Shown piece after piece: positions 50,128 to 60,925 of a DNA stretch of 64,000 bases. A model generated the notes under the pieces. The model searched no databases and had not been told where the DNA came from. It saw only the letters and a program-made list of their open reading frames with translations. Position numbers and translations under genes: made by a program. Each line of letters opens with the position of its first letter. The stretch's first letter is position 1. This DNA comes from Aquatica leii. Its lineage: Eukaryota; Arthropoda; Insecta; Coleoptera; Lampyridae. The stretch covers positions 179,785,027-179,849,026 of the forward strand of contig CM069432.1 of the NCBI GenBank assembly GCA_035610365.1. Reading direction: 5' to 3'.

Positions 50128-50247
50128 TTAACATACGCATCGTATATAGAATATAGATGTGCTCGATAAGTTACAATGAAATATTTAACTTTCGTTATTA
50201 TTTTTATATAATTTTTACTCAATTTAACTGCAAGATAAGGTTTTAGG

Positions 50248-51194
50248 CAGTGGCGGCTTCTCTATTAGGTCATTCGGACAATGACCCTCCAAAATAAATT
50301 AGAAAATTATTTTATTTACTTTAAAATTACAAGAACCCGCGTTTAAATCAAATTATCAGCGTTTGAATTTCAATTTTCATTGTAAGCGCAACAGATGCGA
50401 AAACTTACGAATTTACCCGAGGCTGTTGTGTTTTATAGTCCCTGTGTATTATATTGGATTATATAATGCAGCCGAATCGTAAATGATACTTATTGTAGTC
50501 AAGAGTGCAACACGCATAATACAATCTTATGCGAATTAGAAAAAGACAACTAAATGGTTTCTGCGGTTGTCAGCCGAGTCCCATTTCGCGTACTCAATGC
50601 AATGCTTACGTCATTTATTATTATCTCTGCAATACGTGTTTGTAAAACAAAAATGCTGTAATGCACATTTTTTATCTCATACGACAAACTTTGCACTCGA
50701 TTTTTTAGTTGTTTGATAACATTCGTTTGTAACCAATGTCAATGACTTTCACAAGTTAAAAGAAAATTAATTATGTTTAAGTACATATTACCGTTTTTGT
50801 TTGATAAAAACATTAATCGCTAATAATAGTTTAAATTTAGAAAGACGTTTAGAATTTAAAACCAATGGTTGTCCTCGGCCTTTACTTCAAATTCGATAAA
50901 CAAGTAAACATAAAAATAAAGAAGTACACCGTAATTTTAAAGAATCTATGTACGATTTATCAGAATAGATTTGTGTATGTAAAGAAACATGGAAAAATTT
51001 TTAATTGAAAACATTGTAAATTTTAATGAACTTGTTATCGATCATTTTGCTGATTCTAAAGATGGACGGATAATAGATCTTAAATATAAATAGCTTTAAT
51101 GCAAAAACGTTTTTTATTTACTTTTTGTGATAATTGCGTTTTTTTGAATATTTCAAAATGACCCTCTGGTATGATTGACCACCAGCCGCCACTG
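50248..51194. mobile_element. Non-autonomous hAT element, 947 bp, perfect 8-bp target duplications
   Basis: Starts CAGTGGCGGCT at 50248 and ends AGCCGCCACTG at 51194. GTTTTAGG is present on both sides (50240-50247 and 51195-51202). ATGACCCTC occurs near both ends in the same orientation, around 50281 and 51159. No transposase-like frame lies inside, so it would need a transposase supplied elsewhere. The 4.3-kb hAT at 18.1 kb has different termini and is not the obvious source. Confidence 0.9.
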
Positions 51195-51202
51195 GTTTTA
51201 GG

Positions 51203-52400
51203 TATTATTACACATGGTCTCTGATTAAAATGTTTTTAACTCACATCAGTACTTGTTAACAACGTAGTGATTTTTTTAACCTATCTATATCTAACTAAAT
51301 AAAGTACGTGTGTTTAATTCAAATTTTTTAAAAACGTTTTTGCGTAAAACATTATAGCATTTCTTCTTTAAGGTCGACTCATGTAGAACAATACACTTTT
51401 TACGCGTAAAAAATTACAATTTTCTACATAAGACATTTCACTTATAAAATGTAGATGATGTAGAAAAAGTAGAAAACACAAACAGAATGCGGGAAGTAAA
51501 ATATTTACAAGAAAATTGAATTCTGAAATAGCAATAAATGGAAAGTACTTACTACCATTATTATTATAAAAAGCAGCATGTAAAATCACCAACTGATTTA
51601 ATTAGTTTTTCAAAGTTTACAATTTGACGCTATTTTGACCTAAAATTAAAGCGGTAAATTTAAATATCTGATGGTAAGCTCTTGTTTCATTTTCGGTTTT
51701 TATACTGTTTTTTTTTGGTTCCCGTAAAATAACAATTGACTTAAAAAACCAGTTATTTACACAACACAAATTCGGCATGAAATCTTGGGCTTCTGGCTAA
51801 CAACATTATATGATGAATTTCTAGAACACTTCAAGACTTGGAAATAAACTGTTTTCTCAAGTTTTTTTTCATGTTTTTATAGAGTAATAAAAATTCTAGA
51901 GTAATCGTATTTAGTTAAACTAATGCAAAAAAAAGAAGTACTTAATTAGTTTTTCTCCGTATCTTACTTTAAAAAATGAGATAAAAGTGAAGTTGTCAAA
52001 TTACAACGCGATATATGTTTCGTGGTTCAAACAAAAAATCAGAAATAAAAGATAATGCATTAATTACAAGTAGATATACGGTTATCTGATACTTTACATT
52101 TTACGGTTACAGAAAGTGTTAAAAATGTGATAATTGACAAATGGAGCAGAAAGTTTGAACCTGACATATCTATAAATTGTAAGTTGTTATTCTTTCTTAG
52201 TTGAGTCATAATGAGACGAGATGTTTTTCTCATCTGATTACATATTAGTATTTAGTTATTTACCATGTAAATATTTTAAATTCATATTTATTTAGCTCAA
52301 AGTTAGGATTAGTGTGTGACGTTTAATTATGTTTATAATTTTAAAAATGAAACCGAAAATACCGATACATAAATTAGTAGTTCTAGCTTAAACAATTTAC
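51203..52400. other. Intronic AT-rich stretch, nothing recognised
   Basis: The frame at 51368-51592 is F/L-rich background. No repeat or motif was found. Confidence 0.5.
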
Positions 52401-52625
52401 TGTTTACAATTTCTTTTGCATGCATGACAAAATTAAAAAATGAACTCTCAGTTATTACCATATTTAATTTTCATCAGCAAAAAAAACAAGTAATACATCG
52501 GATTCACTAAACTAATTCCAGCATAATTGCACACACCTGCACTTTGTTATTTTTCTTAACTTCTTTCCTTACCATCTTTACCACAAAGCCGTTACATTTA
52601 AATGTATGCCAAATTTATACTATTT
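52401..52625 (-). repeat. 3' LTR of the Gypsy element
   Basis: Starts TGTTTACAATTTCTTTTGCA on the + strand and matches 55231-55425 and 12573-12770 in order, ending ATTTATACTA. It contains some unique insertions (about 52500-52570). Confidence 0.6.
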
Positions 52626-52779
52626 GGCTATTATGATAGGTTAATGGCTTCGTTAATAAGTAATTTACTAACAATGCTAAAACTTATTATCCAATTCAAA
52701 GTCGTTTCAGTGTTTAGGTACTTTCTTCGTTTTTGTTAACTAGCAGCTTTGTTCACCGTTAGCTCTATCACACAAAATG

Positions 52780-53860
52780 TACCAGCTGCTTCCGGTTGTT
52801 TACTCGCGTCGCGTTCAACATCTACTTCTTTGCTAACGTAATCACTTTCTTCGGAACTTTCTTCAAAGTCCTGGTGGTTTCGGTATAACTTCACTTGACT
52901 GACATGTACAGTAGTAATAAATTGCCTGGCCCCTATATCTTAGATTTTGCTAATTCGATACGTATCACTAAGAAGTACTTCAACGATTACAAACGGTCCC
53001 TTGTAATTATTTTGAGTTTTTGTCGGGTACTCACAATAGCTCCTAGGATCACTACAATGTCACCTACAGCGAACTTTGTATCTTCATAGTGATGTGAATC
53101 ATATCTTAACTTGTTTATTTTTCCATTCCGGTATTTGGCAACATTTCATACAGCACATGATCAAAGTTTGGACGATAACCAAATTATGCTTCGTAAGGAG
53201 AACATTTTATTGCTTATTACTCCATAAGCTTCGTGTTGTAACAAGGCTCGTCTTCATCTTCTAATGATGTAACCAACACCGGTAATAAACCTTTTATCAC
53301 AGATTCATCTTTACCGTTGATCTGTAGATGTCGACTAGATTGATACCTAGACTAATACAAAATTCAACGAATTCCTTCGAGGTGAAATAAGTACTCCAAT
53401 CTGTTACCACTCGCACTGGTAGACAAAAATTGTTGAAAAATAGTTGTATCTTCTTAAGATTTCTCTTAGTCATTGTATCCGTCACGGTGTACAATTTTAC
53501 AAATTTATGTAGTGCATCTTTTATAACCAAAAGTATGTATACATTTCTTTTTTGTTTTAATAAGCGGCCCGAAATGATACATATACACCCGAGAAAATAG
53601 TCGGTCCGCCAGTGGTACGGTATAGAAAAAATCAGACTGACGTTTACTTGGAATTTTGCTTGATAAGCATTAGAAACACGACTTGATATGTTTCGCAAAC
53701 CAAAACCCTTTTTTCTTTGTTTAACCTGACATATCCAGCAACATTGTGATAACCCATGCACAATCGCTTTTTGCATCGATTTCGGTATCCTATACAACTG
53801 ACGCATCTCATGTGCTATTTTAACTTCTTTAAATAATCTATTTTAAAATTAAGTACTGAA
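52780..53860 (-). pseudogene. Gypsy integrase remnant
   Basis: Integrase joins the DNA copy to the genome. On the minus strand: part of the HHCC zinc domain with LSQCCWICQVK (about 53720-53750); the DDE core with VIKDALHKFVKLY (about 53490-53525), VVTDWSTYFTSKEF (about 53370-53410) and CISLGINLVD; then, after a deletion, CSPYEA and GYRPNFDHVLYEML (about 53130-53200); and the C-terminal GPF module, KGPFVIVEVLLSDTYRI (about 52950-53010). The usual Gly of TDRGT-type motifs is lost. Several stops interrupt the downstream part. Confidence 0.8.
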
Positions 53861-53895
53861 TTTAATTCACTTTGGTTTGATAAATCTTTAGTTTT

Positions 53896-54260
53896 CTACA
53901 GTTTAATGACTTCAGATGAAGCAACGTCACTTCTTTGCATCATCAGAATCTGATCTTCTTTTGAAACAGTTAAAAATACTTCGAATTTCTCATAAACATT
54001 GTTTAGTGCATCTGATGATTGATGATGACTGGGGCTTGCGATAAGGTATATATGTACCTGACTTATTTTTGTTTCCGCTCGATGTTTTAACTGTTCTGCC
54101 TTTGCATCAAATAATTGCAACACTGGTTTACTACATAACTTATGCTTGAAGTCATTGAATGCACCTTGAGTCACCGTGTCCCACTTAAATCTTATTGTTT
54201 GTTTTGACAGATTACTTAACGGTATTGCTTTAACTGCAAAATTTGTTTCTTTACAGGTTT
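53896..54260 (-). pseudogene. Gypsy RT-connection/RNase H fragment with internal deletion
   Basis: Reads AVKAIPLSNLSKQTIRFKWD and AFNDFKHKLCSKPVLQLFD, the end of the RT domain. It then jumps directly to LKHRAETKISQV and a late segment with EDQILMMQ. In intact elements the RNase H domain, with its catalytic acids, lies between these two blocks. The open frame across the junction (54174-53896) shows the deletion kept frame here. Confidence 0.75.
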
Positions 54261-54289
54261 TTAAAACTTTTTCAGTTTTTCATAGCACA

Positions 54290-54976
54290 TAGTACATAGT
54301 TTTTTTTAAATGTCCAGTTTTCTTATACTTAAAACAAATCAGTTCATTAACTGGCAACAACGCAAGTAGTTGAATGCCCGTTTTGTTTACACATTTTGTT
54401 TTCTTCTATATTTTTGTAATACTTAATTAATAATCCTAAAACATGCTTTTTATTATAAAGTCCTGATAGCAACTTTACTTTAGTTTTGCTGAAATGTAAT
54501 TTCAATGATTCACACAACATATGCTTGTCGTGAACGTTTTATTTTATTGTCGAATTTTATTGCGCATTCATATTTTGCAGCCAGACAAACAATAGTTAAA
54601 AACATTTTTCGGAAAGCATCTTCAAAGTCTTGAAATCATTGAATCGTCAACTGTCGCGTCGAATACGACGAATTTGCTCTGCCGTTCAAATACATCTGCG
54701 CAATCTCAACGGCATATGCGTCTAACCAACGATTCATTTTTTTGTTGTCTTTAATTTATTGCTCTATCACTTGCATACAGATGAATTTTTTTCTGTAAAT
54801 TCGTTTATTACGCCTGGATGCACTATGCATTAGATGGCTGTTTGCCTACAACTAATTATTTGTAGCATCTGTTGCATTTGTATTAACATCATTCCAACAT
54901 CTCCACTTGAAACATTTGTCACATTAAAGCCTTGCCGATCAGGCCATGTGCCTTCTAGCTGATTTCCCGTGATCAT
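54290..54976 (-). pseudogene. Gypsy gag remnant
   Basis: Start ATG at 54976 (MITGNQLEGTWPDRQGF), a Met/Gln-rich segment, then a capsid-like region (WLDAYAVEIAQMYLNGRAN and FEDAFRKMF) and a decayed CCHC knuckle, with CFKYKKTGHLKK-like sequence at about 54300-54345 where Cys residues are lost. It is broken by several stops. It is fused by deletion to the RT end, with no protease or RT palm between. Confidence 0.7.
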
Positions 54977-55230
54977 CTACGTTGTTGACATGACACCGCT
55001 AGTCGTCGCCTTCTTCAAACGACACGTCTTCTACTGCAATGTACGCCATGACACTTTTGAACGCCATTACCGACTGTACTAACCACGTAAGACTAAACCA
55101 ACTGTACATTGTAGACAATCTTTTCGAAGTTTTCCTAAACTGGGTTCTACGTTTATGTGAAATATGTCACATACTCGTATCACAATCACGACACTCTCGG
55201 TTTTCAGTTTCTTTATCCCACTTTTGAATT

Positions 55231-55425
55231 TGATAACAATTTCTTTTTCATGGATGACAAATTGAAATAATCAATCCTCAGTTATTACCATATTCAATTT
55301 TCATCATCAAAAAAAACAAAAAAGACCTTATCTTTCTCATTTTACTTGACCCTTTCTTTTACCTTCAATTTTCCGTTGCGCACACATAGGCGCTATATTT
55401 AAATTTACACTAAATTTATACCAAT
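55231..55425 (-). repeat. 5' LTR of the Gypsy element
   Basis: Starts TGATAACAATTTCTTTTTCA on the + strand and shares CCTCAGTTATTACCATATT, TTCCGTTGCGCA and ATTTAAATTTA with the other copies. On the minus strand it is followed by ATTCAAAAGTGGGAT, which may be the primer-binding site; the tRNA is not identified. Confidence 0.6.
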
Positions 55426-57066
55426 TTTTTTTTAAACAAATTTTTATTCCGATTTTGGTTCAATTAAAAATAAAAGATTGATCCAGGTCTCTGATAGAAA
55501 GTGGAATTATCTAAATCTCTTGAATTCTAAATCCAACAATTGTCGACAGGCGTCTTCTTTTAAAAAGAAGAAGAAAAAGAAGTCAACATTATCTACGCAT
55601 TGTCTATTTATTTTCTACGTACGTACACATGATTAATTTTGACGTATATTTGCTCATCACTGTCTTGAACTGATCTGCTTATTATGTTTATTGTGATGTG
55701 AGCTATTTAATTATGATTTAAGCAGTACGATGTTTTAACTAACGTGAGACTAGTGTTTCATTTAACTTATAGAGTTTTAATGTTGGTTGCACTAAGTTTT
55801 TCTGAAACAGTTTCTGTTAGATTTTAATTTCCTTTAAAGAAAATTTTGTTTTCCTTTTTATTGGTAATAACAACGACGTCAAGCATACATACCTATACGA
55901 GTTAAAGAATTTAAGGTTGGACTATGCTGTACGTTAACGGTCACTTGTAAATAACCTTTAAATTTTTATTATTTTTATTTTTCCTCTAATTTATCTTCTC
56001 CGGAAACGGAAAACATAAAAGACATACATAAAATTATACAGCAGTCTTGTAATAATTTCCTCAAGTTTAATTACACCTGTGAAAGAATACCTTCTATTGA
56101 TATTAATATAAGTTTATGCAGTACACAAGAAATACAATTTTTAATAGTTGCGTTGAAAAAATAGTCAAAACCTTAACAACATAGATACAAGAAATTGAAC
56201 ATATATTAATACTAATTTGCTTTTGCTTAAATTTAATTTTTGCTATTTGTTTTATAAAAAAACATAACTTTTTGTTAAAATTTTAGTTTGTTCTGCATTC
56301 CTGAAAAAATTATTAAAAAAATATTTGATGCAATTCTATTAAGTATTTACATTTTTTAAATTAATATACAATTTCATTTATACATTCTAATATTATCGCA
56401 CAATGTTTAATAAATCAACTTTTTCAGTTATTATATAATACATGACTTCAAATTGTTTATTTTTTTTTAACTTAATGACTGTGACAACTTTAGTTGTATA
56501 TTGTAATTGTAATCACAAGAAAATGCATCAACGTTTTTACCCTCTTAATAAATAGAGTCTAAATAAAAAACAAATGATTAATTTCTATTCCTAAATTTAA
56601 CAGCATATTTTTTTAATTTACTTATATAAACTTAAGGGAATGTGATGGTAGATATTTTGTAAACGTTTGAGGATTGTCAGAATTAGAAAATTTTTTTTAG
56701 CAGAAATATTTTGAATTTTCTTTTTAATAATCAATTTCCATAATCGTCTACATTGCTTGGCTTCAGCTAACGTTTCGGCAGTAATAGCAGCCTTAACATA
56801 AAACACTGCGTTCTAATACCATTAAGATAATGGTTTAAAAAAAAATGACTTTGTTTGATTAATATTTTTTTTTGTAATTTAAAAATGTAGTACTTGTAGT
56901 GGGATTTGGTTTAGATATTTAATCACTTTGTGAATAAATTCATTCTCTATTCTGTGTACATATAAAAAGCAATTTAAACAAAAGGTATTTTTTTCAATAA
57001 ACAATTTTTATTGTAAATGTTTCTCAAATAATAAAATAGAAACACTAAAACAGTATGTAATTTCAG
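55426..57066. other. End of the long ABCG intron
   Basis: AT-rich with no supported frame. The frame at 56618-56806 is not protein-like. The stretch ends in the acceptor GTAATTTCAG. Confidence 0.5.
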
Positions 57067-57256
57067 AACCATAGGTGCGGCCGGATTAGTACTGGTAAAC
57101 GGACAGCCGAGAGAAATAAAACAGTTTCGCAAAATTTCACGATATATAATGCAAGACAATCTTTTACAACCAATGCTTACTGTGCAAGAATTAATGATGG
57201 TAGCAGCAGACCTAAAGTTAAATAGAGAGCTAAGCAAAGATGATAAATTAAAAGCG
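57067..57256 (+). CDS. ABCG-type transporter, Q-loop exon (partial gene)
   Basis: Continues the nucleotide-binding domain from the exon ending at 42520. The 190-bp exon supplies the third base of a Lys codon and then 63 full codons, ending in phase 0 before donor GTAAGT. It reads TIGAAGLVLVNGQPREIKQF, RKISRYIMQDN with the Q-loop Gln, LLQPMLTVQELMMVAADLKL, and ends RELSKDDKLKA. ABCG1/ABCG4 proteins have YIMQDD and LTVQEAMM at this place; here there is Asn for the second Asp and Leu for Ala. The reading frame is intact with no sign of decay. The next exon, expected to hold LSGGQ and Walker B, was not found before 64000. Confidence 0.94.
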
Positions 57257-58079
57257 GTAAGTACTGTCGGATTATCAGTTATCATGACTAATAAATGTAA
57301 GTTTTAAATTATGACCATTTTCACATACAATTTTTACGCAATCCAATTAATATTTTTTATTGTTTAAATTTTGTACGTTTGTTCATAAACATCTTTTCAA
57401 AAATGTTTTGTGTCATTTTGTCTTTATGTTTAATAATTTAATGTCATTATATTACTAAATGATTTAATATTTATAATACCTTATTACCCATGATTCTATA
57501 ATCATTTTCCACTTACACTTGTTATTTTTTCACAATTATTGTTTTTAAAACGTTTGTACACGGTTACCAATGAAAACTTGACTTCCAAGGCGTTAGATTT
57601 GCAGATGAGGTTCAATATAGTGGACATCTAGATCACCTGATGTGTTACCTTTCAATTTTGTTGTATCGATACATAAAATAAAAATATACGTCACTCTGTC
57701 TTCAAATCTTACTGAATTGTGATAGAGAATTTTTGCTAAATGCCAATTACTGTCACAGGACGTTTTGACAAATGTCAGAAAATGCTTTGATATCGCTTGC
57801 ATCAATGCATAGGGGTTGATGAAGGCCATTTTAAACAATACTTTCATTAATTTTAAAAATATTTATAAAACTGTTTCATATATTAAAGTTTGACCACACT
57901 TACAATTTAAAAAAAATAGGGGGTTGATTATATTATACTCTGAGTATAAATTTTATGTAAAAGTTTGTCGCCTTGCAAGTAAAATGTTTAAAAACTCCAT
58001 TGTTTCTGAGTTTCTGGGGAAGTCAAGTTTTCGTTGGTACGCTGACCTTATACATTTTTCGTCGTTATCATTTAGAAAC
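57257..58079 (+). other. Start of the next ABCG intron
   Basis: Begins GTAAGTACTG. A minus-strand frame at 57593-57847 is weakly protein-like but unrecognised, and no exon was found. Confidence 0.5.
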
Positions 58080-58340
58080 ACAGATTTACGTAACAAGGGT
58101 CGAAAGTAAGGCATAGCGTAACGAATGTTAAAGCGACGCGAGGCCGCACGGCCGAGCGTTGCATGTGAGTGAGTTATGCTTTGATACTTTCGACGGGAAC
58201 ATTTTTAAATTTTAACTGAATTTCAAGATTTGATTTTTTCACCTGTCGCATATTCGTTCTAATAAAATAATTGACTTTGAATACTTAGTTATATGTGGAT
58301 ATTGACGTTTGCGATGTTGACAGCACAAAAAAGATTTTTA
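58080..58340 (+). repeat. Dispersed GC-hairpin repeat, copy C
   Basis: Matches copy A in order: the palindromic unit (GGGTCGAAAG...CTTTCGACGGG, with GCGAGGCCGCACGGCCGAGC at the top), then ATTTTAACTGAATTTCAAGA and CACCTGTCGCATA, then GATATTGACGTTTGCGATGT. An internal deletion relative to copy A lies at about 58200. Confidence 0.8.
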
Positions 58341-60375
58341 GTTCCATCAGTTACATGAATTTCTGAATAGTTTTGTTTGCTACAATAAATGTAGTTATTA
58401 GAGTAAATAATAATTCTTATCTTAACAAAATTTATTGGTTATTGGTGGCAAGAATTGACATTGATAAAGCGATATAATTACCACGATTCATTAATTATTT
58501 TGTTTTTAGGATAAAGGTATAAGTAGTTAGTGCTAAAACTAATTAAAAAAGAAAAATGTTGTAGTAACGTAATGAATATTTCAGTCTTGTAAACTATTTT
58601 AAAAATCACAACTTAAAAGAACTGGCTTTAACTTTAATTTGTTTTATTTTGGATTGTATACTATATTCCAAGAGTAGTGAGCCCATTTAGAATTGTTATA
58701 TTTTTGTCGCTCACATGAAAATTTAACCTCGGTTTTGTTTTTTTTCTTAATTTAAATTAGAAATTTTTAAAACAAATTAAATCATCAAACAAGCAATTTT
58801 TTGTTCAAGCTTCTACAAATGATTATTATGAGTACCCGAATGTATTGAGATTGATAATTTTGATTTGACTAGTTTTAATAATTATAATGTAAACGCACTG
58901 TAATATGATGTCATTAAAATATAAGACACGACACTATAAATGTGGAATTTTTAAAGAATAAAGTTTGTTATCTTTTCAAAGTGTGTGAATTTTTTTCTTT
59001 ATCCTTTCATATTTTTGCACAAAATTAGCATAATTATTATAACTAAGGTGTAAAATAGTGAGAATTATTCTCTTCTAATTATACATTTACTCATTGTTTT
59101 CTAATAAAAAAGAATCTCGTTTTATAAACTGTTTTATGATTAATACTCTAATAAGGCATAAGTGCAATGTAAACAAGATATAAACCAACGTAATAGAATA
59201 AAAACTGCACGAATGTTATTAATACACAATAGCGAATTTTTATACAAATAGTGACGTAAATATTACTTATTTATAAAACTTAATGGTGATTATTGTAATG
59301 ACTGTTTTCTTACAAAAAATATTACTTTTGTTCAACTATAAGAGCTTTAAAGCTTTATTTAACGCTTGTCAGCCAATTATCTTACCTTAAATTGATATTT
59401 AATTCATTTATTACAGGATAAAAACTACTGCACACAACTTTTTTAATGTTCGGTATTACTTCTTATATATATATAATTCGCCATATTAGATTACCATTGC
59501 GGTAAACTATATTTTACTGAAACCCTCCCTCATTTCTATTCTTATATCAATGGTAGTCAGCATAATGGTGACTACCAATTTGACAGGCATCGACAACTTG
59601 ATATAAAATTATTCAAATATTCAAACTGATTTTGTTTTCAGTCAAATGGAATTTGTTAAATCTCAAATGGATTATAGTTATAAATTAAAATTGTTAGATG
59701 CCAGTTTGAAACCAAATATCTCAAATTGAATTTGTTTAGTCTCACTTTAATTTTGTTTTGTACCGAATGGAAAATAATAAGTCAAATTGAAATTGATTCG
59801 TTTGAATATGAGATTAAAAAGTTATATTGCTGAAAAGTCTAAATAGAACAAAATAGCTGCCTACTGGTCTCTTGCGTACTATAGTTAAGAATTTTATGGC
59901 GGGTTTTGTTTAAATAATTTTTTTAATTCCCGGTTGTAATATTTACTACCTAACAAATTCATAATTTCCTAATTTATTAAGTGAGGGTTGCTTCTAAATT
60001 TTATATTATTTAACATTCAATATAATTTTAGAATTTTTGATGTCGGAGAGTACTGTTAAAATATTTGCTTTCGTAGAGAAAAACTGCGTTAACAAATAAC
60101 TAAAGTATTCAACAATCTAAAGAAGCGTTTCCCAAGTGTACCCTTATGCAAAATATTAAAAACATTAGACACTGGTTTTAAAAGTGTAATATATTTTTAG
60201 TATTATTATTTAAAAGAAAAAACAATTTTAATTCATATTTTTACTTACCACCGAGCACCCTGTTGCGTACCAATTGCAGTAAAAAAATTACTTATCTGCG
60301 ATTAAGCAAGCATTGCGCAGCTAGTTAGATTTTGAACTAAAAAACGACTAGCAAATTATTGAAAACCATAAACTA
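58341..60375. other. AT-rich stretch, nothing firm
   Basis: Around 59640-59790 a TCAAATTGAATTTGTT-like motif recurs three or four times, suggesting a decayed minisatellite. No gene was found. Confidence 0.45.
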
Positions 60376-60923
60376 CACTGTCAAGAAAAAAATAGAGGTC
60401 ACTTAAAAATTATGATGCATTTTTGATTTTTTTTAAATTTTAAACTTTTATTTAACAATTGTAAAACGATAGTAGGCGCTTAATAATCAATTTTTCAAGA
60501 AATGTGTATGTGTGTAAATGTTATTTGTGACATTTGTTATCTGTTATTGTCATTATATGTCATAGTCATTATCCGACCTATTTTCCTTTCATTCGCGCTA
60601 GAATGGCGCTAGTAATAATTTGCTTTGCTGTGATTTGTTTTGGTTCAATTTTGATTTTTTGTTGATTTTTCATTAATCACACTGTGTAGTGTTTACAGTA
60701 TTCATCTAACGATTCATAATGCCTTTAAACACTGTTGACATAGTAAGAATTGCAGCATTAATACAAAATGAGCACGAACTGTTTGAAGCAGTATTCATCT
60801 AACGATTCATAATGCCTGTTGACGTAGTAAGAATTGTAACATTAATACAAGATGTGTAAGAACTGATTGAAACTGTAAGAATTGTTGGTAATTTTTGTGA
60901 CCTTTATTTTTTGCTCACCAGTG
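60376..60923 (+). mobile_element. Tc1-like element remnant, 548 bp, with TA flanks
   Basis: TIRs: CACTGTCAAGAAAAAAATAG at the left and, read inward from the right, CACTGGTGAGCAAAAAATAA, each followed by AGGTCAC. TA flanks both sides (60374-60375 and 60924-60925). The interior keeps a transposase start, ATG at 60720 reading MPLNTVDIVRIAALIQNEHE, an N-terminal HTH-like helix. The ~95-bp stretch around it is tandemly duplicated with a second, altered start at 60812. The rest of the transposase is absent. Confidence 0.7.
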
Positions 60924-60925
60924 TA

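Larger units (their letters stand above)
52401..55425 (-). mobile_element. Deleted Gypsy-type LTR retrotransposon, minus strand
   Basis: LTR-like repeats at 52401-52625 and 55231-55425 bracket about 2.6 kb with, on the minus strand, gag, then a piece of RT thumb/RNase H, then integrase. Protease and most of RT are missing, so this is an internal-deletion derivative of a canonical ~5-kb element. Stops and frameshifts are scattered through all parts. A third LTR of the same family is at 12573-12770. The LTR outer edges at the high-coordinate side are approximate. Confidence 0.8.
42521..57066 (+). other. 14,546-bp phase-2 intron of the ABCG gene
   Basis: Bounded by donor GTAAGC and acceptor ATTTCAG. 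The joined codon is AA plus A (Lys), giving the ABCG sequence GYKTIGAAGLV across the junction. It is filled with transposon remnants, annotated separately: a TA-flanked MITE, a 1.75-kb TIR element, a TTAA-flanked MITE, a 947-bp hAT derivative and a deleted Gypsy element. Confidence 0.9.

Noticed and set aside
57593..57847. Minus-strand 84-codon frame next to the ABCG exon
   Set aside because: Considered as a transposase C-terminus, but no conserved block matched in any frame.
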